NCBI GenBank assembly: GCA_028714615.1
Contig: JAQTMA010000001.1
Coordinates: forward strand, 1 to 64,000
Direction: 5' to 3'
Length of the DNA stretch: 64,000 nt
Origin: Anaerolineaceae bacterium
GTDB taxonomy: Bacteria > Chloroflexota > Anaerolineae > Anaerolineales > Anaerolineaceae
Part shown: positions 6,929 through 15,799 of the stretch, one piece after another
How positions within the stretch are numbered: the first letter of the stretch is position 1
How the letters are laid out: each line of letters starts with the position of its first letter
Notes under the pieces: model-generated
Seen by the model: only the letters and a program-made list of their open reading frames with translations
What the model was told of the DNA's origin: nothing
Databases searched by the model: none
Program-made: the position numbers and the translations under genes

Positions 6929-7795
6929 ATGGATCCCTCAATAATTCCCGCTCTTGCAGGTGTAATTGGTGCAACAACTCCATTCGCTATTAAATTGACC
7001 GACACACTGAAATTCATTTATGCCCAAGAATCAGAACCCCGATTGATAAAATCACGGGGCTTGGCAGAAGTAGAGGTAAATAAAGCACAACATGATGAGG
7101 ATTTACGATACAGAAGAGCCGAGTTAAGAGTAGCTAGGCTCGAAGACCGAAGACAAAGAAATATTGAATCGATTATCGATAAGACTTTACCATATGCACC
7201 AGAGAAGATCAGTCCAGAAAAAGTTGATGAAGATTGGACTGTGAATTTTCTTAATCATTGCCAGGATGTTTGCAATGAAGAAATGCAACATTTGTGGGCG
7301 AAGATACTAGCAGGTGAAGTTGCTAAGCCTGGCTCGTTTTCGAAACAAACAGTACAGATTGTGCAGCTGCTTAGCAATTGGGACGCACGTCTATTTCAAA
7401 TGGTGAGTTTGGTCTCGATCAGAATGGGGCGCCGATTTATCATCCAAGATAAGATCTTGGATGATTACTTCAATGAGGCATCAATAAGTTTTGTAAATTT
7501 GTTATCCCTCCACGATCTTGGGCTTCTCTGCGATGTGTCCAGTCAATCAACAGGACTACCAGAAGGGAGCTCGGGGCTCATGGTTCACTATTGCGGTGGG
7601 CAGTTCCCAATATTTAACCATTCCGAGAAGACCTTATTTGTTACGGGCACATTTTTCACAAAGGCTGGAGTTGAACTTTTCCCGCTTTGTGAAGGTTCTG
7701 CTGACCCCGAGTTTGTTAAACTACTTAAACAATCTTTTGTCCGATATGGTTACGATCTCGTCACGAATGGGAAAGACGGATGCATCACCGGGTGA
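6929..7795 (+). CDS. DUF2806-like protein
   Basis: I prefer ATG 6929 (288 residues, GAGG upstream) over an upstream TTG. Residues 1-35 hold a hydrophobic N-terminal segment, then a charged coiled-coil-like stretch (residues 45-85). Residues 95-150 carry the DUF2806-type block with DEDWTVNF and EEMQHLWAKILAGE. Related proteins are scattered in prophages and defence-rich loci, and their mechanism is not established. The gene is AT-rich, transcribed alone, and ends 14 bases from the convergent endolysin gene. Confidence 0.7.
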   Translation: MDPSIIPALAGVIGATTPFAIKLTDTLKFIYAQESEPRLIKSRGLAEVEVNKAQHDEDLRYRRAELRVARLEDRRQRNIESIIDKTLPYAPEKISPEKVDEDWTVNFLNHCQDVCNEEMQHLWAKILAGEVAKPGSFSKQTVQIVQLLSNWDARLFQMVSLVSIRMGRRFIIQDKILDDYFNEASISFVNLLSLHDLGLLCDVSSQSTGLPEGSSGLMVHYCGGQFPIFNHSEKTLFVTGTFFTKAGVELFPLCEGSADPEFVKLLKQSFVRYGYDLVTNGKDGCITG

Positions 7796-7809
7796 GAAGG
7801 TTGTTACTC

Positions 7810-8631
7810 CTAATTATTCATAACAAGAGGTAAGTTGATTACATGCTGCTCTGGCTCCGGCTTGGGAGGTTCCGACGTCGGAACGGGCCGGGTGAGATAG
7901 CTCCAGATCTCCGGCAGATCCCGCTGAGCTTCATCCCAGGAAAACCAGTTCCACGCCGGCAGCTCATGCGCCCTGCAGGCCGCCTCAAATCCCTGGATAT
8001 CCGCAAGTGTCGGTGCCCACCCGCCTACCTGGTAGGTCGGCCCGGTCGGGATCACCGGCCGCACCACCTTGAGCGCAGCGTAATCGGCCAGGCAGCCGGT
8101 GAGCTGGCTCGTGGGGTTATGCGCCTGCTCCCAATACACCTGGGGCATCGCATAGTTGCAGAATGTCAAAAAGGTGTTAAAGGGGAAATCCGGATGCAGA
8201 TGGGGATAGCGGTACGAGCTGAGCGCGATCGGCAGGTTCTCCCCCATGCAGCGCCGCAGCTCGGTCATGTAGATCTGGGCCGGCCCCGGGCCGGCGAGCT
8301 TATATTCTTTCTCCGCGTTCACCACGAACCCGTCCAGCCCCAACCCCTGGACCCGCTCGATCGACGTCTTGGCTTCCTTCAGCGGGTAATACCCATACAC
8401 GTAATGCCAGCCCCACACCTGGACCTCGGCCGCGTGCAGCGCATCGACCACCGGCGGCACCAGGTCAACGCGCGGATCCGTGTTTTTGAGATTAGACCGC
8501 GCCTGGCCGTCAGCAATTTTGACCAAGACATGCGACCAGCCGGCTTTCTCCGCCGTTTCCGCGATCTTGGCTGCGTCACCATTTTTGCAGTTTGGAATAT
8601 TCCAGATCCAGTAACCGGTTCCATTGAGCAT
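7810..8631 (-). CDS. Putative endolysin, TIM-barrel glycosidase-like
   Basis: The 273-residue protein has no signal peptide. The pattern GYWIWNIPNC, GWSHVLVKIADG, VQVWGWHYVYGYY, GLDGFVVNAEKEYK and PQVYWEQ matches successive beta strands of a TIM barrel in glycoside-hydrolase-like proteins; acidic residues at the strand ends (VNAEKE) are candidate catalysts. A Pro-rich tail follows residue 245. It is the last gene of the late strand, and AGGAGGGG precedes the ATG. Peptidoglycan lysis is inferred from fold and phage context. Confidence 0.65.
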   Translation of the reverse strand: MLNGTGYWIWNIPNCKNGDAAKIAETAEKAGWSHVLVKIADGQARSNLKNTDPRVDLVPPVVDALHAAEVQVWGWHYVYGYYPLKEAKTSIERVQGLGLDGFVVNAEKEYKLAGPGPAQIYMTELRRCMGENLPIALSSYRYPHLHPDFPFNTFLTFCNYAMPQVYWEQAHNPTSQLTGCLADYAALKVVRPVIPTGPTYQVGGWAPTLADIQGFEAACRAHELPAWNWFSWDEAQRDLPEIWSYLTRPVPTSEPPKPEPEQHVINLPLVMNN

Positions 8632-8646
8632 GACCCCTCCTATGCT

Positions 8647-8664
8647 ACCTAATGCATATTAGGT
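8647..8664. promoter_or_regulatory. 18-bp dyad upstream of the endolysin
   Basis: ACCTAAT and ATTAGGT arms surround a 4-bp centre, 15 bases before the endolysin start codon on the minus strand. No T tract follows, so an operator or an mRNA hairpin that controls lysis timing is more likely than a terminator. Which protein binds is unknown. Confidence 0.4.
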
Positions 8665-8697
8665 GTCCTCATTCGCTTTAGGAAAAACAGTTATATC

Positions 8698-10365
8698 CTA
8701 TGGCGGGTTTGTCGCCTCTTGAGTCGGCTTAAAACCAATAAATACCGCCGGAGATGTTTTGTCTTTATAAATAATCCGATATTGCCATTGGTTTAATTGC
8801 TCGGTGGGTAAAAACACCTTGAGCCCTTCCCGGATCATAGAATCATCAACAAGCATCGAATTGGTATAGACGAAATAATCAGGATTGACCACTCCGATGA
8901 CATTGAACCCTCGGTTGTAGGCTGTTCCTAATAAATCTCCATTTCGCCGGGCCTCAAAAGCTGCCCTGTCCAAATTCAGCCCCGAACCGCTCATGGTGGG
9001 TATATCCAGTGAGTACGAGATGACACCATCGTCAATCTCAACAATTCCTTTTCCGGAGGACCGGAGGAGCTCTTTTTCGATTTGGTCACGCCCACTCCAA
9101 AAATCGTAAAAATATCGGCTATAGCCCGATTGGACTTTCGCGTTGGTGTACGCATTAGCAATGAATATGACAAATAGAATGGATGCGATATTGATAACGA
9201 GTCGTCTTTGCCGAGAAAGATGTTGAAAAAATCCAGAAGCCCACTTCACAATTAACAAATTGAAAATCATGATACAGATCGGGTAATACCAATGGCCTTG
9301 TTGCCACAAATTCACGAAAGTAATGTTATACGCGCACTTTAGGATCACGTAGGTTGCTAGAATGGAAATCGTTCCATCGATAGGATGATGGTGAAAGTAG
9401 TCTCTCCAGCTTTCACTCCCTTTGGACCGCATCCAATGGATCATCCAGACCAGAGCGGCAATCAATGGAACAAACATCTGTAAGGCGCGCATGGATCCTT
9501 CGGACCAATGAAACTCGGGAGGGATGAACAAATTGAGTGGGATGATCGTGTTCAAGAAATAACTCAGGTTATACCCAAGCGAGAAAGAGCTTTTAGCCAC
9601 TCCGCTCAAGGGGAGAAAGTATCCCATCTGAAGGTAATTGGATACCAGATATCCACCGATCAGGACGACAGGGATAGATAGCGACCCAAGCAGCGCGACC
9701 AGATTTCGGCGGTTTCTCCAATTTACGCAAACCATCAAAATCAGATAGGGGAAAAATATAAAGATGTCATCCAGCCGAGTCAGTGTCATTAATGTCAGAA
9801 GAACTGCCATGATGAAATGTCCAGGCAGTGTCGGATGGAGATAAAATTCAGAATTGAACAATAACAGAGCAACCAGCCCGAACCAAAGGATTGATAATGG
9901 GGTTTCCATGCCGTTCATAAATGACCAGGTCGAGCCGTAATTCATTGAGACGGGGAGGACCAACAGGAAAAATATTCCGGGTACCGTGGCGATCAGAGAA
10001 ACCCCAAAATTCCCACTGATCCGATATAGCACCCTGGCGAACATCGCAAACCCGAGGATTGTGAGAATACTGCTCAAAACAAACACGGCGCCCAATTGAC
10101 GCTCTTCGCTGATGGCAATCCAGGGGATGGCCATCACATATTTCAAAATGTACTGCCAGAGGGGATGAAAGCCGTTAGTCGCGAAACTACCATCGAAGGT
10201 CATAAATTTTAGATTGGCAGAATGGCGAGCTACCGACAGATAATAATATGTATCTGAGGTGAAGTATTGAAAGATACCAAAAAGGCCGTTTCGCAAAAGG
10301 ATGAGAACGGGCGCAAAACCGAGGCAACTGACGACAATCATCACTTTACACAGTTGTTTTGCCAT
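8698..10365 (-). CDS. GT-C-type membrane glycosyltransferase
   Basis: This 555-residue polytopic membrane protein has roughly 11 hydrophobic helices. After helix 1 comes the extracytoplasmic loop SDTYYYLSVARH with the acidic residue expected in GT-C enzymes; TNGFHPLWQY, NGMETPL and LTRLDD follow in conserved positions. The C-terminal 150 residues are soluble and probably extracytoplasmic. GT-C enzymes use polyprenyl-phosphate sugars to modify cell-surface glycans. The gene is AT-richer than the late genes and has its own -10, so it looks like a serotype-converting moron. Confidence 0.7.
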   Translation of the reverse strand: MAKQLCKVMIVVSCLGFAPVLILLRNGLFGIFQYFTSDTYYYLSVARHSANLKFMTFDGSFATNGFHPLWQYILKYVMAIPWIAISEERQLGAVFVLSSILTILGFAMFARVLYRISGNFGVSLIATVPGIFFLLVLPVSMNYGSTWSFMNGMETPLSILWFGLVALLLFNSEFYLHPTLPGHFIMAVLLTLMTLTRLDDIFIFFPYLILMVCVNWRNRRNLVALLGSLSIPVVLIGGYLVSNYLQMGYFLPLSGVAKSSFSLGYNLSYFLNTIIPLNLFIPPEFHWSEGSMRALQMFVPLIAALVWMIHWMRSKGSESWRDYFHHHPIDGTISILATYVILKCAYNITFVNLWQQGHWYYPICIMIFNLLIVKWASGFFQHLSRQRRLVINIASILFVIFIANAYTNAKVQSGYSRYFYDFWSGRDQIEKELLRSSGKGIVEIDDGVISYSLDIPTMSGSGLNLDRAAFEARRNGDLLGTAYNRGFNVIGVVNPDYFVYTNSMLVDDSMIREGLKVFLPTEQLNQWQYRIIYKDKTSPAVFIGFKPTQEATNPP

Positions 10366-10407
10366 GAGACCTCTTAAATGGATAAATTTGCTTGGGATGT
10401 ATTGAAG

Positions 10408-10413
10408 ATTATA
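10408..10413 (-). promoter_or_regulatory. -10 element of the glycosyltransferase gene
   Basis: TATAAT on the minus strand lies 43 bases before the ATG, in the gap behind the tail fibre gene. No good -35 stands at 17 bp. It would let the gene be expressed from the prophage independently of the late operon. Confidence 0.4.
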
Positions 10414-10445
10414 GCATCCGGAAGCGACCCCTTATCCATTCCCGT

Positions 10446-11687
10446 TCATAACTCTGCCTCTGCGGTGTAGTTATAGCCAAAATATGCCCCAGACAATCCT
10501 TCTACTGAAGGAATTCCCTTTGTGGTGGCGTGAATCGTTCCCGGCGTGACCAATCCTCCTTGCGAATCGTTTCGCATTCGGTTTATCGTCCCGGCTCCAT
10601 TATTTGCTTCAGCAGCCCATACGGTAACGGTTGGAACTGCGAATTTTTCAACGATAAATAATTGTCGGGTCAACATGTTATAGCTGTACCCCAGTACTTC
10701 ATAAGTCCCATCGGCTGAACCAGGAAGCACATCGATCCCATACGACTTTTCATAGTAACGCTGGCACAGCCGAAGCTCCGTTGCTACAGATCGATATTCA
10801 AACTCAGTCGGGGTTGCTCCAGCTTCCAATTGCGCCGCTTCCAGATCCAGCGTGGCATTTTGGACCAATTGCCCATCCGTCCAGATCAATACGACCAGAT
10901 TGGTGAAGGTACTGCCCAGGGTAATGGTTTGAGACAGGTCGTATTGTGTGGTATTGCTGGGAGTAGCGACGCTCCCACTTGCTCCGGTAGCGGTGATGTT
11001 GGCTGCCCAGACCGAAATATCCGCAGCCCACGTACCCACCACATCGGAAGTAACCGCGTTTTCGGTTCCTGTCCATTCCAGTACCCTGCATCGAATGGTT
11101 GTATTGGCGGAGCATTTCACTTTCATCGATAGCGCAACCGCCTTACCACGTAGGTGGCGGCAGTTGATCCCCTCCACAATCTGCGCCAGCCCGATCTGTT
11201 GCGCGGAGGCTTGGTTTTGGGTGAGCTGGGCCGCATACCGCTGCGTTACCCCATCGACCCTATGCGATTGAAACCCAGCCGCATTCTCACACAGATGAAC
11301 CCAGCGATCCGGCCCATAGGCATCATCAGCGTGCAGCGTAGCGACGGCTGGGGCTTGGCGCTGAAAGCAGATGAACTGGCCGTTGATCAGAATATTGCTG
11401 GCTGCTGCACCGCCGCCTCCCCCAGCGGGAACGGCTCCTCCATCCTTGATTACTTTGCCGGTTGCACCATCGAAGACTGCCAGATGTCCATCGGTGGCCC
11501 CGGCTGGCCCAACCACATCCCCAGACCCCTCAGCCACCACAACCGATCCAGACGAGTTGACCCTGCACAGTTTATGGTCGCTGTCGCGGATAAATAGTTT
11601 CTGATCCCCAGCATCCGGGTTGGCGGGGGTGCTGCCCTGTTCAGTAAGAATTAATTTTGGAAATTTGTTGTCGCTTGCTTTTGTCAT
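10446..11687 (-). CDS. Tail fibre / receptor-binding protein
   Basis: In this 413-residue protein the first 40 residues (KLILTEQG, PANPDAGDQKLFIRDS) resemble tail-fibre N-terminal attachment motifs. GDVVGPAGATDGHLAVFDGATGK is a typical fibre repeat, followed by a Gly-rich hinge at 88-95. Residues 97-280 form a beta-rich module of the carbohydrate-binding type; the C terminus is probably a receptor-binding tip. It lies between the spike and the glycosyltransferase. Confidence 0.7.
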   Translation of the reverse strand: MTKASDNKFPKLILTEQGSTPANPDAGDQKLFIRDSDHKLCRVNSSGSVVVAEGSGDVVGPAGATDGHLAVFDGATGKVIKDGGAVPAGGGGGAAASNILINGQFICFQRQAPAVATLHADDAYGPDRWVHLCENAAGFQSHRVDGVTQRYAAQLTQNQASAQQIGLAQIVEGINCRHLRGKAVALSMKVKCSANTTIRCRVLEWTGTENAVTSDVVGTWAADISVWAANITATGASGSVATPSNTTQYDLSQTITLGSTFTNLVVLIWTDGQLVQNATLDLEAAQLEAGATPTEFEYRSVATELRLCQRYYEKSYGIDVLPGSADGTYEVLGYSYNMLTRQLFIVEKFAVPTVTVWAAEANNGAGTINRMRNDSQGGLVTPGTIHATTKGIPSVEGLSGAYFGYNYTAEAEL

Positions 11688-11699
11688 GTTTATTTTCTC

Positions 11700-14681
11700 C
11701 TATCCTTGATACAACCAATCTGAGCCATCTTCGCTTTCAACTGGAACCGGCGGTGAAGATACCCCGTCTTGCATGAGCACCTCGCCCCCGGAAAGCGATA
11801 CGACTACCCAAGCTCCATCAGCCCGTAGGAAGGTCGTTGTACCACCGGGATAACGCTGCATCAGGCCGTGTTTGACCGTCGAGGCATTCAGGTCGGTGTT
11901 ATCATCCGGCGCGGCCAGATCATCCAGCTTGGTCGCCAGCATCAGCGCAAAGGCATCCCCGATCTTGCTGGTAATTGTCCCGCTGGCAGGGGTTCCCCCC
12001 GAATAATTTGACAGGTTGAGTTCGGCCAGCGTTCCAGCGCCGATTACGAAAGTCGGATTGCCACCAGCATTGTCATGCCGAATATGACTGGCTTGGATAT
12101 TATCAACCGTACCCGCTGTTTGATCGAGCAGATGGTCGGTCAGATCGATAAATGCTCCATTCAATTTCAACGTCCCGATATGCGAATTAGCGTGAGGCAT
12201 TTCCAAGAAAGCATGCGGGGCTTGCGACTGTCCGGTACGATACCAGTTCCAGCGCGATCCCCGCAACTGCTCGACCGATCCCTCGAGAAGGATAGGGAGG
12301 TTGCCGTTGACCCCAACCGTGGTGTCGTACAGATCAAACCCGTCGATCTCCAGCAAGTGGATGTCTGTCTCCGGGAAAAAGTGCAAGATGTTCCGGTTGT
12401 CGGAAGGCTTGTGGATCTTGAAATTTCGCAGGGCCAAAATCTCGAAGTGCCCCCAGATCATGCAAAGTTCTGTGGGCAGTCCATTGCCGACGTTGACCCC
12501 TGCTCCCCAGGTCACATCTACCCCGTCGATGACGATCTGGCCGAAATCCCCCGCGCCCGCAAACCAGGTGTTAGCATGCAGCAGGTTGTTGGTCACCGTC
12601 CCGGTGACGTTGTGGATCTGGATCCGATCCATGCGCGTATTGGCATCGTGAGACAGCAACCGGATGCCTTGCAAGCAGTCCTGAAATTCAACCCCGTCGA
12701 TAATGACATCCGTCATGACGCCCTGCCCCAGATAGGGTCCGCCATCGTTGGTGAGGGTCATATCCAGCATATTGCCGTCCCCGGCGCACAGGGCTAGAGC
12801 ATCGTCCCAGGAGTTGAGTTTCAGATTGTGGCCATACACAAAACTCATTGGCCCATTCAGGTGAAGCCCGTCCCCGTTCAACCCTCCGATGCCGTGATCG
12901 GTGTGCAGGTTGTCGATATTGATGAAGTTGGCATTGCCGATATGCACCCCAAAGGCAACATGGTTAACCACGTACACATCTTGGATGGTCAGGTAGTTCG
13001 TGCCATAGAAGGTCATCCCGCAGATCAGGGTATTGTCCGCTTCCCGATTACCATTTGATCCAGTACCGTGCTGGTTGGCCTTATTCTGGTTATATGTTCC
13101 TCCGATGATGGTGATGTGCTCGTCGGTGATGGTGGTGCGGCTGCGGTGAGCGTTGCGAAGCAGGGCGCGGTTGGAGTTGGCCGTTTGAAAAAATCCGCAG
13201 CCGTCCAGGCACCAGAGCGTTGTATTGGAATAGATATCCAGCCCCGATACCCGCGTTGGCCCATCGAGTATGAGCAAGAGTCGCGAACCGGGGGATGCTT
13301 TATTCAAGATCGATTGGAGCACCGCTGTATCGTCCGTTCCGCCGCCACTGGTTAGATTGGTATCCAGCGCGGCCCCGGCCCGAGACGCGAATACCACAAA
13401 CTCCGATCCAGTCCCGTAGAGACTGTCCAGGGTTTGTTTTGACCAGTGTATGCCTTGCTCGTGATCGAGGTCATTGGCATGACGCACCTGGTAGCCGAGC
13501 GCATCCCATACGGACCGATCCCCTTGCAGCGGTTCTCCGACCGGCACGGTCATTTCTACGCACGAGGTTTCGAGGTTATAAACGCCCACCGCTCCTGTCG
13601 ATTCCAGAGTCAGAGTAAAGCCTAACCATGTAAAGCTCTGAAGTGGATCTCCTCCCACACTATGAAATTGGACCGCGATACAGTTATCAGCACCAGGCGT
13701 AAACAGGGTTTCGTCCAGCGTGATGACGCGGGTGACAATACCATTGGCCCCTTCCCAGGCCAGCGTTCCATTGATCCATACACCCATACAGTCGTCATCT
13801 TGAATAATGGATAATACGGCGCTGGTGAGCGTTCCGGCCCCTAACGTAAAGACCATCCTGTAGGCAGAATCAAACGCCGTTTTCGTATCATGGGTGATGT
13901 AATTGGGATAACCCGCGCCCAAATTGCTAATGATTGGACTTTGCCACGCGCTGTCATCATAGACCACCGCCTTCCAGTCATCGACCGGGACGGAGGGCAG
14001 GATTTTGCCGATCCCGACCCCGGTAGTGATTGTCGTAGTGGTTGTCCCCGTACCTGCGCTGGGGCGCATGATCCCGCTCGAGCCGTACAGCCGACCGCCC
14101 TCCACGTGCACGACTCCGTCGGCACCCAGAACTGCCCAGCCCTCACCACCGATAGAGATGCCCGAACAGATACAGTTCCACGCTTCCAGTCTGCCGGCAC
14201 TGGCTTGCATGCTTGCGCCTACCCCAGAGCCATTGTTGGTGCCCAAGGCCATGCAGTCGTTAATATAAGCAATTCCACTGGGAGGGGCGACTACAGCGAT
14301 GATCGGATCGGATGAATTTCCGATGACATTAACATTGATCCCGAGCAAATGGCTGTTAGCGCCCCCGAGGGTCACCGTCCCGGTCAGCATGGTTTTATTG
14401 CCCATCGAAGCCAAACCGACCCCAGCCGGGATGGTGCGCGCTCCAGCATAATTGCCCGGGGGAACCCAGATGAGGTCTCCATAGGTCGCTTCTGCCAACG
14501 CCGTGTCTAGGCCAGTCGCGGTGGGTGGGAAGGTCTTGGCCGGTGTGCCGTCGCCGTTCATTAGCACGATCACCCCCCAGGCGGTCCCGGTAATCAGCCC
14601 CGGCAGGGCGGTTTGGGCCATCAGCACCCGCAGGCGCCGGGCATCATCCTCAATCGACTTTCCGCCCAGGTCGTTTTTCAC
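11700..14681 (-). CDS. Tail spike with beta-helix (pectate-lyase-like)
   Basis: It has 993 residues with a GTG start overlapping the preceding stop (GTGA). Residues 40-200 contain short beta-helix rungs (LIWVPPGNY). Residues 220-375 look like a galactose-binding-type sandwich (DDSAWQSP, MGVWINGTLAWEG). Residues 435-800 are a right-handed parallel beta-helix opened by GGGTDDTAVLQ, with GDGLHLNG and DDALAL in rungs typical of the pectate lyase/GH28 superfamily. Capsule or exopolysaccharide depolymerase activity is a reasonable inference. Confidence 0.8.
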   Translation of the reverse strand: MKNDLGGKSIEDDARRLRVLMAQTALPGLITGTAWGVIVLMNGDGTPAKTFPPTATGLDTALAEATYGDLIWVPPGNYAGARTIPAGVGLASMGNKTMLTGTVTLGGANSHLLGINVNVIGNSSDPIIAVVAPPSGIAYINDCMALGTNNGSGVGASMQASAGRLEAWNCICSGISIGGEGWAVLGADGVVHVEGGRLYGSSGIMRPSAGTGTTTTTITTGVGIGKILPSVPVDDWKAVVYDDSAWQSPIISNLGAGYPNYITHDTKTAFDSAYRMVFTLGAGTLTSAVLSIIQDDDCMGVWINGTLAWEGANGIVTRVITLDETLFTPGADNCIAVQFHSVGGDPLQSFTWLGFTLTLESTGAVGVYNLETSCVEMTVPVGEPLQGDRSVWDALGYQVRHANDLDHEQGIHWSKQTLDSLYGTGSEFVVFASRAGAALDTNLTSGGGTDDTAVLQSILNKASPGSRLLLILDGPTRVSGLDIYSNTTLWCLDGCGFFQTANSNRALLRNAHRSRTTITDEHITIIGGTYNQNKANQHGTGSNGNREADNTLICGMTFYGTNYLTIQDVYVVNHVAFGVHIGNANFINIDNLHTDHGIGGLNGDGLHLNGPMSFVYGHNLKLNSWDDALALCAGDGNMLDMTLTNDGGPYLGQGVMTDVIIDGVEFQDCLQGIRLLSHDANTRMDRIQIHNVTGTVTNNLLHANTWFAGAGDFGQIVIDGVDVTWGAGVNVGNGLPTELCMIWGHFEILALRNFKIHKPSDNRNILHFFPETDIHLLEIDGFDLYDTTVGVNGNLPILLEGSVEQLRGSRWNWYRTGQSQAPHAFLEMPHANSHIGTLKLNGAFIDLTDHLLDQTAGTVDNIQASHIRHDNAGGNPTFVIGAGTLAELNLSNYSGGTPASGTITSKIGDAFALMLATKLDDLAAPDDNTDLNASTVKHGLMQRYPGGTTTFLRADGAWVVVSLSGGEVLMQDGVSSPPVPVESEDGSDWLYQG

Positions 14682-15799
14682 TTTTTCGCCTCACGCTCGA
14701 GCTGCTTGCGGTACTGGTTCTGTGCTGCCAAAATCTGGCTCTCGTCGAAGAGCTCGGTTTTCAGCACTGGTTTCTCATCGGCCATCGATACTTCCACCTC
14801 GCTCACGTAAAAATCCCGGGCGTCGCTCAGCCAGGCGCCGAATTCGTTCTTTTTGACCGGGTAATCCATGTCGCGCACCACGCCCGGGCGCAGCCGCCAG
14901 GGATCAATGGACGAGGTAATATCCTCTCCGGAGATGGCCACCAGCTGGCCGCCCCGCAAGGAATACGCCGGCGCGGTCTCGATCTTCTGGTAGTTCAAAA
15001 AGCGCCCCTGGTCCACGAAGAGGCGCCAGGGAGCCCCGCCCGCATCCCCGAGAGCGGTGATCTCAGCCATCTTGTCCCAGGCCCGTGCCGGGGTCGTGGA
15101 GCTCATCTTGACCGCCAAGGAATTGGCGCGGATGGACCCCACATGCAAAAATTCACAGTAAGCCGCGGTGATCGCCCCGATCCATTCCGCCACATCTGTA
15201 TCCTCGCCAGTGAGTGCCGACAGATAGCGCCAGTTGGCCGTAAAGACGTATCCAGCCACATCCACCGTCAGTTTGGCGATTTTGGGATCCCCGGGACCCA
15301 CCCCCACGGTGCGGGCCCACGGCCAGGCGTTTTCGACCAGGTGGGTATCCCGCCTGGCCTCGACCGCTGCCGCGTCGAAGCCGTCCAGGAGCAGCAGCTC
15401 TTCCCGCCGGCCGTATTCGGCAATCGAGCGCTCCGACTGCACCGGGGCGGTCGTAGCTGCCACTCCGGCCGAATCCAGATACTTGGCCGTGACGTGGTTG
15501 GCCATCACCGAGAGCGAGCGCCGGCGGGCCATGCCGCCCACCTGCAGCTCCATCTCGTAGAACAGCCCCTCCCAGGTGATAAATCCGCCGCTCCGCTCTT
15601 CCACGTGGCATCCCAGGTTCTCATAGAAGATCCCGGCCAGCTCCGCGGCCGTACCGGTCAGGGTGAAGGAGCCCATCCAAAAGCCGCCCAGGGAGCGGAT
15701 GGAACGCTTCCAGGTTTTGCCCACCGCCCCGGTCAGGTCGGCGATGAAGGCTGGCGGGTTGGCCTGGGTCAGCCGGGAGAAGAGGCGCAGCGAGATCAC
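14678..15799 (-). CDS. Tail tip / baseplate hub-like protein
   Basis: The 373-residue protein starts with GTG overlapping the upstream stop. It has an N-terminal beta-rich domain (residues 1-110: IADLTGAVGKTWKRS, GLFYEMELQVGG) of the kind found in hub proteins of siphovirus tips, a helical middle and a charged C terminus. Assignment rests on position between the distal tail protein and the spike. Confidence 0.55.
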   Translation of the reverse strand: MISLRLFSRLTQANPPAFIADLTGAVGKTWKRSIRSLGGFWMGSFTLTGTAAELAGIFYENLGCHVEERSGGFITWEGLFYEMELQVGGMARRRSLSVMANHVTAKYLDSAGVAATTAPVQSERSIAEYGRREELLLLDGFDAAAVEARRDTHLVENAWPWARTVGVGPGDPKIAKLTVDVAGYVFTANWRYLSALTGEDTDVAEWIGAITAAYCEFLHVGSIRANSLAVKMSSTTPARAWDKMAEITALGDAGGAPWRLFVDQGRFLNYQKIETAPAYSLRGGQLVAISGEDITSSIDPWRLRPGVVRDMDYPVKKNEFGAWLSDARDFYVSEVEVSMADEKPVLKTELFDESQILAAQNQYRKQLEREAKK

